From Paramacrobiotus metropolitanus (lineage: Eukaryota; Tardigrada; Eutardigrada; Parachela; Macrobiotidae): 64,000 nt of DNA. This document shows positions 1-12,142 of this stretch, piece by piece. Position numbers and translations under genes: made by a program. The stretch lies in NCBI RefSeq assembly GCF_019649055.1, contig NW_026570464.1:1-64000 (forward strand), given 5' to 3'. The number at the start of each line of letters is the position of its first letter. The stretch's first letter is position 1. Below the pieces are notes generated by a model. That model was not told the origin of the DNA and ran no database searches. It was given only the letters and a program-made list of their open reading frames with translations.

Positions 1-3000
1 TGGCGCTCTACCGGCGCGTTGAATTGACTATGGAACGGTGAAAAGTGAAAATGCCGAATATAGAGCACTAATAATATTTATCTGATCAGTTACCTTATTG
101 CAAAGTTCCATTCCGTTATCGGTGAAAATTTTTTTTGGCAAAAAGAAAAATTTGCTCGAGCATTGCGCATTGTTGGAATGATGGCCTATTCTTTGTTTAT
201 TTTGTCTATCCCTAAAGCCATTTTTGTGACCATCCGGAGTGGCAGCTTTTTCAGAGAAAGGTCAAATAATACATTCGAAATTCCACAATCCTTCGAAGGG
301 GATAAACCTATGCGCAACGCCGCAAGGTTGCCTTTGAGAAGCTTCAAAAATTTCAAGAAAACTTGAGCAACACTGAATACATTGTCATTAACGAATAAGC
401 TGATTTGCAGCGCAAAGATCCCAGACGCGGCCCTCACCAGTAGGCTGGTGAGGCTGGTGCGAGCATGCACCCTGGTTGTTCAATGCGACATGGGAAAGCA
501 CATACTGATTGAACTGTTCTCATTCGGGATTCACTTCTTTGCTAGCCTGACGAACAAAAAGCGAAACTTTTTGCCTTGGAAAGGTGCCGCTGAGGATAGG
601 AGAGTTGTACTTGTTTTGTTTGTTACTGAAGCCAGCAAGAAATCCTCGCTATCTTTTCTCATTTATCTAAAATCTAAATATACGAAATCTTATGCACATG
701 GATATATTATCTGACTATTTTTAGGTCAGGATGTTTGAGAACAACGGTGTGCCAGCTGGCGCCTACCAGCCGTTGGAGCCAGAAACGTTTCTAACGGGGA
801 CCGTGTGGTTAAAACATTTCATTTTATGGTTTCTTACAAGACAAACATATTCAGTTTAGAGGAAAGCTGTTCCATGTTGGACTGGTATTTCGTAATTAAT
901 ATGAAAATAATCCTTCTATCAATTCATAAATACCGTGGCATCTACCAGCCCATAATTAGTCGAAGTCCACATGTGCAGGTGTAGTACAGATCTTTAATAA
1001 TGCCTTTCGGTATTGATAAGTGATTCAACAATATTTTTATATCCATCATTTGATATTTGGTTTGCTTGCCAACCTCTGTGGAAACGTCGAATTTCCTCTT
1101 CCCTGTATTCCGACCAGTTCTATGGATGGAGAAAATTACCAATGCCTTCTACAATCTTGAACGAATTTGCCCATCGTTTTAATCTTAAAAGAACTTAATT
1201 TTAAGTGTCTCTGAAGCGGAACTAAAAGCTATATCTCGTAAAGTGTGACCTTCGAACCGTTATTTAAAGCTTAGCGAGTCTGGTTCCCGAATCAAGTAAA
1301 CTGCGATGAAATATCCCAGGATTATAGAAAGAATAACGCTGAAGAAATGATGCGAATATAAAAGTGTCAAACTCACAGCTTAAAGTGTGGGCGTAAGCCA
1401 CTAAATGCCCTGGAATTTCTTTTTGAACAATAAGACCACATAGTTCATCTGTAACGTCAGCACCTGCGTATGAGCCTGGGAAATGGAATAACTTATGTGA
1501 ATCAAGCAGTTAAGAGACGGACATTTCATCGCTTTGCTTCACGATTTCGCGACCAGCTTATCGATCGGCGACACTGAGTGTCGATTGTACGCAGAGTTGG
1601 AAAATATTTCGCCACAATTGCGCTGAGTCTTTGCGCTACAACAGGCCAATATTTTACGTCAAGCACGTTTTTGTACGCTGTGAAACATTCGCAAAAGACG
1701 ATCCTTACGGCAATCTTCTTTGTGCCTACATGAGATGAATAATGAGGAAGGAAAATCCTAAAACGCAAACATCGATGTCAGCTTTTCCTGCCAATCGCTG
1801 ACTAAGCTGTCAAAAAAGTGTGGAATAACAAGCGCAATCGTTGGCAAAAATTTGGCGAAAATGGGTTACAAGAGTTTTATTGGTCACAGACTGACGCTGT
1901 TATTCCTCCTGCAGAGCACCAATGTCATGATATCCAAGGATACCCCATTCTCATTTCTCCTAACAGCAAACAGCCCGGAAACACAGGCAGCACGTCGCCG
2001 AAGGACATTCGAACAACGATGGAATACGATTTTAAGATTTTCCTGGTTTAAGTAACATCGAGTTTCTGAAACACCATGACTTTTATCCAACAAACGAAAT
2101 TCAATGCGCGCAGATCCTTTTTTTGTTTTATTCGTTTTATCCGTCTAACCACCAAATGTCATGAATAAATTCAGACAGAAAAACTTGTCAAAATTTAGTT
2201 TCCAAACTAACTTCCTCATTTCTGTTCTTTATTTCCGATCTTTGCCCGCCTGTATTCCGAAACGCGCCGTTCAAAAGAATTTAGTTTTCCTTCGAGCGAA
2301 ATGTTTTTCATATAAGGAAGTGGATTAGGAACGTTATACATCGTTTCTCATCCCAGCATTTTTAAGTAGAAAATCAGCAAAAATTTCACGTACAGCTGCA
2401 AAAGTTTTGTGTTGAGACCACGCAAAGGTCGGGAGGAGGCATTTTCCTAGAATCGGTATGAAAGCCAATAGCTTCATCGACCATCGTCTGGATAGCACTG
2501 GGCGGCAGCTGGGTGAACAGCCAGCAGGAGAATTCCACATGTGGCCGCTCATCTCGAGAAATGAGTCCGTTACTGACCGTCAGTCCGGGCAGCAGGCCAT
2601 AATTCTTGAATCAAAAATTCACCGCTCACCAAATTCACCATTCACATGTTCAGCAAAGTGTGCGTAGCGCTTTATCGTTGATCTACCGAGTGGCCCACTC
2701 AGCTTTCTCCGCGGTATTTTCCTTTTTTTGATGGCCTGCAGTAATAACGGGCGGTCACTGCTGTCTTGATAATAAGTATTTATCAGAAGTGGGTATGGCT
2801 CAGTCTGGACGTTTTTCATGAAAACTTAAAAGGCGTAAAATTCCCTAATTTCCAGGCACTGGATTTTGGTAAGGAATTTTTCGGCCAAGTTTTGCATAAC
2901 TCTGCCGTCCGATGCGGCAAACAAAACTGATACGTTTCCTTATAAATTCTTTTCGTTTCTCGGTAGATCGGGATACTGACGAGTGTCATGTAATAGATTT

Positions 3001-3884
3001 ATATCTTCAGGAATCTGGAAGCACGCCAGAGATGTTTTATACATCTGTCAGGCTTTCTTCTTGTACAATTGGAAAAAGGATGAATCTTTTCCAGGATGGC
3101 GCTAAAATTGGTTCCTCGACGTCCTTCCGCCCTTCTTCACTATTTAGAACGTAGAAGCTGTCATTTTCTACTTCAATATGCTGCTCCGTATGATGTATCG
3201 AGAAACGAACTGAGATGCGTCTCTTGTTTTTTCAGTTTTCAGTAACTGTACCCAGCTTAGAAAATCAAACAACATATGAAAAGTTCCCAGATGAGCTCTA
3301 GCTGTTTGATCCACCGGTATGGCTGTCGATGAAAGAATAAGGCACCACTACGGAAACCCTGTCGCTACATCCAACTGCCGATTATAGTGAAAAGGAAGCT
3401 CCTAATACTCCAAAAACGAAGCTTCGTTCGAAAAATCCCGTGTCTGTACCAGAGCAATATGTTTCAGGGTTACCTTAACGTCGAGACACCTGCTCCCACG
3501 TTCCTCAGCCCGTGTTTGTCGATACAGCAGTTGTGTATAACTGGATCGTCATAAAGATATTTCCGACGACCATTTAACTACCGTAGCAAATATGCAGTTA
3601 CTGGCTACCACAAGATCCACCTTATGCTAGTAAGCCAACCCTGCGCAGAACCGAACACCATCCTGAAGCTTGAATCCGCTCTGTCCCGAAATGCGAAATA
3701 TACGTGGAACTTAATGAATAGATCGGCCTTGCTTTTCATATTATACGTACAACTTACGAGGTCTTTGCGGCGCGTGCTTGCGTCCTTCCTGGTTTGCAGA
3801 ACATAAAGACACTGATATGTGGTTTACCGACATAGACACACTGTTTTCACAATGCCGTCTTTCCTATTATTATACGTACAACGG
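1..3884. other. No recognisable gene
   Basis: Only short overlapping open frames of about 60-110 codons occur on both strands, and none shows a domain or motif I recognise. The base composition is moderately AT-rich, like the rest of the left flank. I see no RNA gene, LTR pair or terminal inverted repeat here. Degraded mobile DNA is the most likely content, but I cannot show it from the sequence alone. Confidence 0.4.
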
Positions 3885-3898
3885 CTTCTTTAGCTGTT

Positions 3899-4180
3899 TG
3901 TGAAGTATCACATACCGCCAGGATACCCAGGATAGCATAACCAGGATAGCCAGGATATCCAGGCAGTAATATTTAACATGTATTTAATTGCACGTTCTAT
4001 TGCGATGTTGTATTGCACCTTTCACTGCAGTGCCAACTCTGCGAGAATATTTAGCCTTGAGCTTTTTACCGTGTGCTGACACGGATGTTTACCTTAAGCA
4101 TTACCGTGTGCTGACACGGATGTTGCCTTAAGCACTTTCAGCGCTATGTGCTGACACAGCACGCGCTATAAATAGCTCTT
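3899..4180 (+). repeat. Dispersed repeat, copy 1 (LTR/promoter-like)
   Basis: This segment resembles 35506-35750. Both begin GTGAAGTATCACAT, carry several CCAGGATA units, then a GTGCTGACnCGGATGTT block, and end at CAGCACGCGCTATA, which reads as a TATA-like core promoter. Within this copy a roughly 35-bp unit starting ACCGTGTGCTGACACGG is tandemly duplicated (about 4069-4137), and CCGTGT/ACACGG forms a small hairpin. The layout resembles an LTR U3 region, but I found no matching ends or target duplication, so the element class is undetermined. Confidence 0.5.
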
Positions 4181-4330
4181 GAATGGAAAGCAGAAAGCAG
4201 CATTTTTCCGAATTAAGGCCTAAACTCCCACAGTTTTCTCTTCCGCCCGGATTCTTCTTTCCCTTATCTTCTTTTTTGTAACCCCTTCGTTTTTGCGAGA
4301 GAGTTTCTATAGAAATTCGCAATTACTGCA

Positions 4331-4708
4331 TCCTCTAATACACTGAATAGATCATCTAATACTAGAGTTTATTCTGATAAACTTTATCAGGTTCACCGGT
4401 CGCCCATTTAAGAGCAGTTGGCTATCAAATTCGACGCTTAACAATTTCCTAAAAAGACGGGCAGAGGCACACAAATGACAAAGGAATATGGAACTCAGGT
4501 TAACGCAAACATATAAGACTCACCGCGAGAGTGGGTTGCACAACACTGGACCAGTCTCAACTGAGGTACCCGCACTAGGATTCGGTGCACTGAGAGGTTT
4601 AGCGCGTACGTCAGTTTTTGACGGGCCCGAGTGAGACACCAGTTCAGTATTCCTGACTTTGAACAACGGTTCATCAAACGTAACTAGGATCCGGTGATGG
4701 ACACTAGG
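4331..4708. other. No recognisable feature
   Basis: This is the stretch between the dispersed repeat and the gag-only LTR element. I see only short shadow frames. The last five bases of the flank (4709-4713, GCCAT) are the left target-site duplication of the LTR element that follows. Confidence 0.4.
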
Positions 4709-4713
4709 GCCAT

Positions 4714-4868
4714 TGTCACGTCTTGGCACAGATGTTTATTGTGCCACTCTGGCCGGATAGATACTGAATCATGAAATACTCGTAGTACCACATAAAATGC
4801 GTCCTCTACAGGTCAACACATTATGCGGGTTGCTACGCGCTAATATGGCGCGTAGCCACTACACTACA
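4714..4868 (-). repeat. LTR (3' copy, minus orientation) of gag-only element
   Basis: 155 bp, essentially identical to 5832-5987 except for a small difference (TT versus GCC) before ATGCGGG. It contains a perfect 9-bp stem, GCTACGCGC/GCGCGTAGC with loop TAATATG, near one end. Confidence 0.85.
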
Positions 4869-4903
4869 CCTTCACCCTTAAAATGAAGTGAAAAAGCAGA
4901 ACA

Positions 4904-5747
4904 TTATGGCATAATGTCGAAATAGTCTTCTTCGACATTGTAGACGGTATCGACCTTTTCCTTCTTCTTGTTGTCCTTCTGCTGGCATGCCCTCTCTATG
5001 TGGCCTTTCATGCCGCAAGCATTGCACCTGGTGTTTTTATACCAGCATTCCTCGGGCGTATGCCGCCAGGATCCGCATCTTTTACACTTCCGCCGGGACG
5101 GCATCTCTTCGTCACTTCCACTTTCTTCTTCATTCTCTTCTTGTCTCTTTTCTCTACTGCTCTTCTCCTCTTTCTTCACTCTTATTTCTCGCTTCTTAAT
5201 GTTGTTCACCACATTCTCTTCCACATTAGTTTTTCTCGCCTCTTTCACGCTTGTTTCATTTTTGATATCAATTTGGAGGGCGGCGTCGAACGTCTTCAGC
5301 TCTTGCAGCATTAGGTAGCGTCTTGTTGCGTCGCTTTTGACGCCTGCCACGAGCACAGCACTTAAATTCTTCTCCAGCACTGTTGCCGGAAAGTCGCATA
5401 GGATCGTTTTGTCACGTAAACGTGTCGCGAAGTCCACCAGGCTTTCTTTTCGTCCTGCCGAAGACTGAAGAACAGCGCCCACTCGGTTATTTGGTTTGTG
5501 TACGGGGCGTAGGCCGTTTCCAGCTTCGTGACCAGTTCACCCAGTGTGAAGTCGGACGGCATCTTGGGTTTGCACATCGAAACTAAAAGCTGCAGGGCCT
5601 TCGTGTCCAGACTGTTTATTAGCAAGGCACGGTGCTTGTCCGTATGAAGGTCGGTCAGCACAGTATAATTATCATACAAAACTTCCACGCCTTCCAGTCC
5701 ATGGTTTCCGGATTGAACTTGGTCAATTGATCGGTTGTGGTCGTCAT
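4904..5747 (-). pseudogene. gag: Gag with two CCHC zinc knuckles, frameshifted
   Basis: The start is best placed at the ATG ending at 5747 (MTTTTDQL...). Two frameshifts, near 5690 and near 5430, divide the roughly 280-codon frame. The middle part has the helical capsid-like pattern of Copia/Ty3-type Gag. The C-terminal part carries two canonical CX2CX4HX4C knuckles (CKRCGSWRHTPEEC and CNACGMKGHIERAC), which bind the RNA genome during packaging. A Glu/Lys/Arg-rich stretch separates the capsid-like part from the knuckles. No protease or RT motif follows the knuckles; the frame stops 35 bp before the 3' LTR. With the frameshifts this copy probably makes no functional Gag now. Confidence 0.75.
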
Positions 5748-5831
5748 TTTCGATCTCTTATTATATAGCGCTCGCTTTCCTCTTCTCCTTTCCCGCTTCA
5801 GAGTTCAGAGAATACTACACTTCACGCCAAT

Positions 5832-5987
5832 TGTCACGTCTTGGCACAGATGTTTATTGTGCCACTCTGGCCGGATAGATACTGAATCATGAAATACTCG
5901 TAGTACCACATAAAATGCGTCCTCTACAGGTCAACACAGCCATGCGGGTTGCTACGCGCTAATATGGCGCGTAGCCACTACACTACA
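5832..5987 (-). repeat. LTR (5' copy, minus orientation) of gag-only element
   Basis: 156 bp, paired with 4714-4868. The target duplication GCCAT follows directly at 5988-5992. A TGG-initiated primer site lies just inside it on the minus strand. Confidence 0.85.
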
Positions 5988-5992
5988 GCCAT

Positions 5993-7953
5993 CTTTATCC
6001 ATATCCGTGGAAACTCCATTCCTATCGTCATTCAAAATGCCGTGGCAGCGAATCTTCGATTGTAATAATATTCCGGGGAGGATTCAGAGTTTTCGAAAAG
6101 TCGACATCAACATGTTCCAGATCATACACCCAACGAAACTCGGGAACCAAAGCAAAGTCGGTTTTGCAGCGTAAGTTCGGACGAGAAGCCTAAAAAACCC
6201 AAGTACTAACATTCGTAGTTTTCTTTACAGAAAATGATTCAACGAGTTAATAATTTGTTACCTGGTGATAGGCCATCGCACACCAGGCATACAAAGCGTT
6301 CCATTGCGAGTAAAACGAAAAGTTAGCTAAAGGAGAATGTCGATGAGCATCGTCCTAATAATAAAAAAAAAAACTTTTATCAGCCAATATATAATCGCCA
6401 CGTAACAGACTATCTGTATCCACAATAATACTGAGTATAACGGCATGGAATGCTGTTCAAGCTAAGTGTGCTAAAAATAGATCATCTACTAGTATTGTAT
6501 ACATAAACTTAAAGACTGCCCTTGAATCCGCACTGACAACTCTACTGCCAAGTTTTTTTGGAGATCATCTATTGACATCCAAGTAAGCTCTGCTGCACTT
6601 TGAGATTACTTTCTCCTAAACTTAAAAATCTTCTCAGCTGGTCATTCATTTATCACCAAACCACTTACCAATAACGGTTCAACCACTGTAAACTCTATTA
6701 CATTTTTCGGTTTCCGAGGGCAATTTAGCCTTTCCAGAACCGTGCTGAAATCTAGCATTTTCAGAGCTTTCAAAAACGGCAGCAACAACCTCCGAATACG
6801 GCGCATCACCACAATAGTCGCTGAAATGTCGATACCGAGAAGGAACAGGAAATAGTAAACGATGGCCATGACAACGCAATCATTGGCTCGTTGGCAAAAA
6901 AACGTCCAGAACCGTGATGTCCACTTTTTAGCCTAGCTGAAATCTGTCTCCTGAGTCGTTCTGGAAGAATCCGCTTATTATGCGGCGCAGGCCGGGCGAA
7001 CTTAAATTTGGTCACCCAGGGGATCAACATACAACACATTGTCTCCTTCCCGCAGCAATAATGTGGCGTGATCTCCATGAAAAATAATTTGGGCTGCTCG
7101 GTCGTTTTGACATGAAAAGTCATTGCCCAGAAAATTTGTCAGCGTTTCGATAAAATAGGAACCCTTTCCAATTTCGTCGTGGTGAGTTCTTCCAATTAAA
7201 TGAGCGACGTCGATGATTCCACATTTATTTCCTCACCGTCTGTCTGAGACAGCTAGTACGTACGCTCGGTGATGTCCAAAAAAGGCAAAGGATCCTCTGC
7301 ATTCAACAGGGTGGCATGAGAATGTCGCACATCGCGCCTCACAGGCACGGGGACACCATGCAAAATCGGTAAAACCAGCTCATCCATCTCCTTTATACAG
7401 CTGATAATTATTTCCGCTGAGCTTGTTGAATTGTTTTTAACTGCATCAGTTGAGGGTGGTTTTTTATTTTTCGCCTACAACAACCATCAGCATGAGGAAC
7501 TTTCTATATAGTAATCGTAATAACTGATATATAAATGTTTTATAAAAAGATCGTTTACTATTGCTGAAAATAAAAAGCAGATAAACTATATATCTCGAAT
7601 AATCAGCAATTAATAAAATTATTTTAAAAAAACAGCGGCAACGTGTTTTAACAGATCTTCTATTTGCTGAAAGACATATTACCTATGCATAAAATGATAC
7701 TCGGAATACCATCTGTCAGCTGCAAATGTGCTCTTAATAGATCATCTATATGCTTGTTTGCATAGACCGCCCACCAACCAAACGTCAGCCAAAAAAACAC
7801 GGAGATAGTGTGTATAATAAAAAAATTCTTACATGGACCAAGAAAGCATTTGTGTCCTTTCCTAAGATTTCTGCAGGAAACAATTCCAGAGGGCTATTTT
7901 TCCCCACGGAATCCAAAGGTAGACCTTTCGCATGCTCATTCGGAGTGGGCAAA
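5993..7953. other. No recognisable gene
   Basis: Short minus-strand frames at 6642-6869 and 6806-7123 look more protein-like than their surroundings, but they share no motif with a family I know and are not long enough to support. The stretch from about 7400 to 7750 is AT-rich with no visible structure. Confidence 0.35.
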
Positions 7954-8436
7954 TTATGATCGAATTTTCGCAGTAGTAAGGAAGTAATTCCGTGCCCAAG
8001 TAGGTTCTGGCATATCCCGATTTCCGAAGGACGCCAACAATTCCGGATCGTCATAGTAACCATTTTTTGGCTGTAAACTGGCGATTTGCATGATGTTCTT
8101 CATCACTGTTTCCGGAAAAGCCTGACCGCGTCCAAATCTAAAATTTTGCCGCACAGTACTGTTCGCAAGAAAAGTGTCGAGGTCATCCAGTACAGGTTCA
8201 TTACTGCCGTAATCGACGAACATGTTTATCCCCGTCAACTGATTTTGGTAGACGCAGGCGACAGGTATATCACGATCATCAACAATGACTTGTCCACGCT
8301 TAATTATCGAATCCTGGTTTGCCGGATTAGGCGATCGACGGAAATTCAGATAAGTGTTGACCAGTCCCGAAGTTTCGCTTTCAGGTCTTGGAACTGTACA
8401 GCACGCGTAAACGCACAGTTCTGCGAAAACAAACAT
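7954..8436 (-). CDS. Hypothetical protein, 160 aa
   Basis: An ATG-initiated 160-codon frame starts with a short hydrophobic, Cys-containing stretch (MFVFAELCVYACC). An acidic, Asn/Asp/Pro-rich body follows, containing VIVDDRDIPVACVYQNQ and a DLDTFLANSTVRQNF segment. The body has the composition of a real, moderately acidic soluble protein rather than a shadow frame. I do not recognise the family. An overlapping upstream minus frame (8381-8689) could be part of the same broken gene. It could equally be an exon, in which case the apparent start is not real. Confidence 0.35.
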   Translation of the reverse strand: MFVFAELCVYACCTVPRPESETSGLVNTYLNFRRSPNPANQDSIIKRGQVIVDDRDIPVACVYQNQLTGINMFVDYGSNEPVLDDLDTFLANSTVRQNFRFGRGQAFPETVMKNIMQIASLQPKNGYYDDPELLASFGNRDMPEPTWARNYFLTTAKIRS

Positions 8437-8689
8437 GCCTTCGAAGCTGTACAGAATATGTACTTACTCGAAAGCTCATTATGTTTAAACTGTTACCACT
8501 TATTCGGACAGGGTTTTTGGTGTACTTCGATTCCAACGAGGAGTATGTTACGTGCTTCTTGGTTGGACGCTCATTGCCACAATTTACATGGATATTTTGG
8601 GCATCTTGCGTTGACTTATTTGTTAGAAATTCTCTGAACGGTGGGCAGTTCATCCGCCGGGATCTCAAATCCTCGACATTAATTATCAT

Positions 8690-9416
8690 GGCTGAAAATA
8701 CCCTGCCGCGATATACTGAACCTTATTGTGACCAAGCTGTCCAATATTCCTAAAGCGGTTGGACTTCCGGGTCTGGATCAAAAAGGTGACTTAAGTTTGG
8801 TTTATGATCGATAGTTTTCGGCGAAAGCGTTCCATATACTCATGCTAAGGTAGCGCCATGCATGACGTATCTAATGCTTTATAGCGCTAACCCAGGATCA
8901 GTGTGTGCGCATCGGTGTAAATGTACCTCGTCGTCTAGATCTATATAAAATAATTCATTCTTGCACAATCATTCAATCTTGCTTAATAAATACCATTTAC
9001 TAGTTTGGCTTGTAGAAATATTCGAACGGACCTGGCTGCTCGATATCTCAAAATCCCGCAATATCATCCCTATAATTTCACATTTTCCACAATTTTCTCT
9101 TGTGGAAATCGGTCGCAGCCGCCTGAAAAAAAATTTCTGGAGCAAGTGCAATAGCGCTTATGGTATCGAGTTCTTATGGTGCCACTACTGTCACCACAAC
9201 CGATTTTTATTCTGATCCGAAATTTGCAAATTCGCATGCCCCTTATTATCACAGTCAACAACAAAGCCGATCTGATCACTGCGCCCTAGCCTTCAGCGCA
9301 ACTCCGGTTAAATCTGATTTATGGAATAACGAAGAGACAATGCTTCCGATAATCAGGCCAATCAATATTCGACCGAAGCGTAGCGAAGGTCCTCTATGTT
9401 CAGAATTAATGGGAAG
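8690..9416. other. No recognisable feature
   Basis: Only overlapping short frames on both strands are present, with nothing I can assign. Confidence 0.35.
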
Positions 9417-9680
9417 CGTGATGTCCGTTCGTCGGTCACCGCCACGAAATGCATACACGCACGGTGGCATTGGGAGGAGATGCACTAATGCGCGGAGGCC
9501 GTATATACTTACACGTCATGTTACTGGCGATGTCATACTCACACCCTATGTAAGGGCGATGTCCGTTCGTCGGTCACCGCCGCCGTGCTTGTGTAAGAAC
9601 AAATATGTACACAAGCAAGGTGGCCGTACACACTTACACCCCGAGTAACTTGTGTTGTCCGTTCGTCGGCACCACCAACT
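9417..9680 (+). repeat. Degenerate tandem repeat, about 2.2 units
   Basis: TGTCCGTTCGTCGG recurs at about 9423, 9562 and 9658. In the first two units it is followed by TCACCGCC, a GGTGGC block and then a CTTACAC block, so the period is roughly 138 bp and then shorter. The second unit also contains a perfect 8-bp hairpin, CTTGTGTA/TACACAAG. The open frame across the region (9160-9648) looks like a by-product of the repeat. Confidence 0.55.
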
Positions 9681-9689
9681 GATTCAAAA

Positions 9690-11540
9690 AAGGATGGGGC
9701 AGCGTACTGTCTAACAAAATTGATAACATCGCAAAATTAATCAAGACGGGATTGTTCTTGTCGAGAAACCGTAAAAAAGCTCTTATGTGAGAGATGTTAC
9801 TGTTAAGATATTATGTCTATTAGGACAACAATATTTCTAAAGTAAAGCAACAGAATATCTATTTGGTACAGCAGAAGTTACGTTAAATTAAACAAAACCG
9901 TTCGCTTGCGAAAACCAAGTTATTAGAGCAGTGGACGGACTTTCTGTTTCATTCTTTTTTAGGCCCCTTTGTGATGTGCAGGTCGGCTTGCTCTTTTTTG
10001 CGGCGCCAAAATGTTGCCTTGTTGTCAGTTACTTAACACTTTGATTGTTTTCGTGAAATTGTGAACTACATGTACCGATGATCATGAATTGTACGAACCA
10101 CAGGACAATAAAGGCTGATACACATTGTGTTGAAAATAGCTTAAGTTTCTTTACCATTAGAGGCTCTGCCCAAACTATTCCAATTTAGACACATATTCCT
10201 ACTACGCTTCGGTCCTGCAGTGCCCGCAAAAAGCGAGTGCACTTTCCTAGTATAGTGACCGTCAATCCGCACGTTTACGCATAGGTATAGTGGAAAGATC
10301 GTAGCCGGTGATGTTGGATATGGTGTTGACCTTAAATCCGCACCTGGCAAGTATAGGCTATAGATCGTGGTCGGCAACTTTACTAAGATAATCTTTTACT
10401 TATATTAATTTTTATTTTATCCTACTTATTTTGTGTGCATCCTTTTCTTTTTTTCTTTATTATAGCGCAGGCGCGGCTCGGATTGCCTTGGTACTGATAT
10501 CACCTTGGTTCCAGCATTAAAGCTGTTGTTATTTGGATCTTAATTTCTTTTATTCTCAATCGACCGTTGTAATACACTAAGTACAGCCCAGTCCATTGTT
10601 TGCATATTTAAAGGCACTGAAAGACTTTCGATTTGCTGCTGTTGTTCGAGACTAACTGCACCATATTTTCTCGAGAGAACGGTATCTCATATTCTTCACA
10701 GAAAGGGAATAAATTCCGCAGTATAGTTAATAAAAGTTATACTAGTCCGCTCGTCCGGCATGCCAAGGTTTTCGCAAAAACTCAAGTCTTCTGCGAAAAA
10801 AAATTCCGGGAACGTGGGAATGTGATGCGTTAGCTTTCCAACAAAACAATTTTACAAAAATATTGTTTTTAATAGTTATCATTCTAGCGCGACTTGTCTC
10901 CGGCAGCATTACGACTAATGGTACGCTGATCATTACAAGCCGAGACACAGCTTTACTCTGTATTAACAGGACCGAGAGCGCCGATCTACCCGTAGTCTTC
11001 ATGCACATGAACAATACCCTTGGACATATTTCGGATTATGTTAAACATTCCAACTCCAAGCCATGTCTGACCGAATTTCATCTGTGTCATCAAGTTCTTC
11101 ATTAAAGGTTGTCTCCAGTTTTGAAAAGAAAGCGACGTAATTGTCAAGCCGCCTTTCCTGACTTTCCTGACCTTTTGTTTTGAACCCAAACCAGCAGGTT
11201 ATGTTATCATTTGTAGTACGCAATAACCGGCTTCGCCTGCATCACTACCTTAATTGCATCGTTGAGTGATCGTTCTTTGGCACTATGTTGGCATGCACTC
11301 TGCCAACGCAGTACACTCTGCCAACACCTCTGCAAGCATAACCATTCGTACACCATGCGGCGTGCACACACCGTGCGCTGAATCGAGAATGCGTCCCAAG
11401 CTTATTTCTAATACTTCGAAGAGGATTCTTGTGTTCAAAATGATTCCGATGTCTGCATGTGATTAAACACGTTGCCCTTGTACCAGTCAGACCACAGCTA
11501 ACTGTCGCCAGGCTAATGAAAGAAGTCGTCAAAGTTTTAA
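9690..11540. other. No recognisable gene
   Basis: Only short unassigned frames are present on both strands. Degraded DNA-virus-type sequence may extend here, because a DNA polymerase B N-terminal relic follows at about 11.56 kb, but I could not read further conserved motifs. Confidence 0.35.
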
Positions 11541-11554
11541 ACTCCAGTCAACAT

Positions 11555-11760
11555 TTTATACTTGACGAATCTTTTGAACTTTGGGTGTAACTTTCAAATT
11601 TGCCTGCTGGTATGTGTCGCTACAATGTTCCGTTACTGCTGCGCCGCAAACTGGACCGAATGCAAAGTGTTATTTCAGTTAAAAACGATGACGGTCTATG
11701 CCTGGCTCGCGCAATTGTGATCTCCAAAGTGATTCTGATCCTTAGTTGTTCCCCAATGGC
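11555..11760 (+). pseudogene. DNA polymerase B (protein-primed, Polinton type), N-terminal relic
   Basis: Plus-strand translation gives LDESFELWV, a stop, then LSNLPAG, and continues in the same region with RMQSVISVKNDDGLCLARAI. This matches the layout of the N-terminal region of Polinton/adintovirus-type family-B DNA polymerases, where a P-x-G turn precedes an N-x-D-x-LC-x-ARAI motif. Only about 70 codons are readable and at least one stop (TAA in WV-stop-LSN) is present. Reading frames downstream lose similarity at once. It is an isolated fragment and no polymerase active-site motif is present. Assignment is by remembered family pattern, so it is tentative. Confidence 0.45.
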
Positions 11761-12142
11761 TTCCGTCGACACCAGGCATTTAGCATGTTCTTGTTTACTT
11801 TCTCTGGTTATCAGACCAGCTTTCACGAAGGCGGCTTTGCTTTCGTCAACGTAGATAGTTAGCGATGGCGAGACTTGTTTCGACCTAAACAGACTAATCA
11901 TGGCACTGGATATTCACCAGTGTCGAATGCATTATGTCGTTTGCCCGATGCGAAAAGCCCGTGCACTGATTCCATCAATTATACTACCTTATGAAATTAG
12001 AATATGCTTGTGGCGAGACATTAGGAAGTTCGATGATTTCTCCAGTCGGTTGAGGTACGGGGCCATGGAACAGGGTATGAAACACCTCGCTGTTCACACC
12101 TAATAAAAATAAATTTATAACAGGTTTTATTTTTCGAAAGTG

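Larger units (their letters stand above)
4714..5987 (-). mobile_element. Complete gag-only LTR retrotransposon
   Basis: A 1,274-bp element is bounded by near-identical 155/156-bp LTRs with TG...CA ends and flanked by a perfect 5-bp duplication GCCAT (4709-4713 and 5988-5992). Read on the minus strand, a purine tract AAGGGTGAAGG ends exactly at the 3' LTR (4869-4879), and the interior begins two bases after the 5' LTR with TGGCG, as a tRNA primer site would. The 963-bp interior holds only a Gag frame with two zinc knuckles and has no room for protease or polymerase. It must therefore have moved with enzymes supplied by another element. The near-identity of the LTRs suggests a young insertion, although the gag is frameshifted. 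The nearest described category is the TR-GAG type of non-autonomous LTR element. Confidence 0.85.

Noticed and set aside
9160-9648. 162-codon plus-strand frame
   Set aside because: It runs through the tandem repeat at 9417-9680 and owes its length to the repeat; protein composition is not credible.
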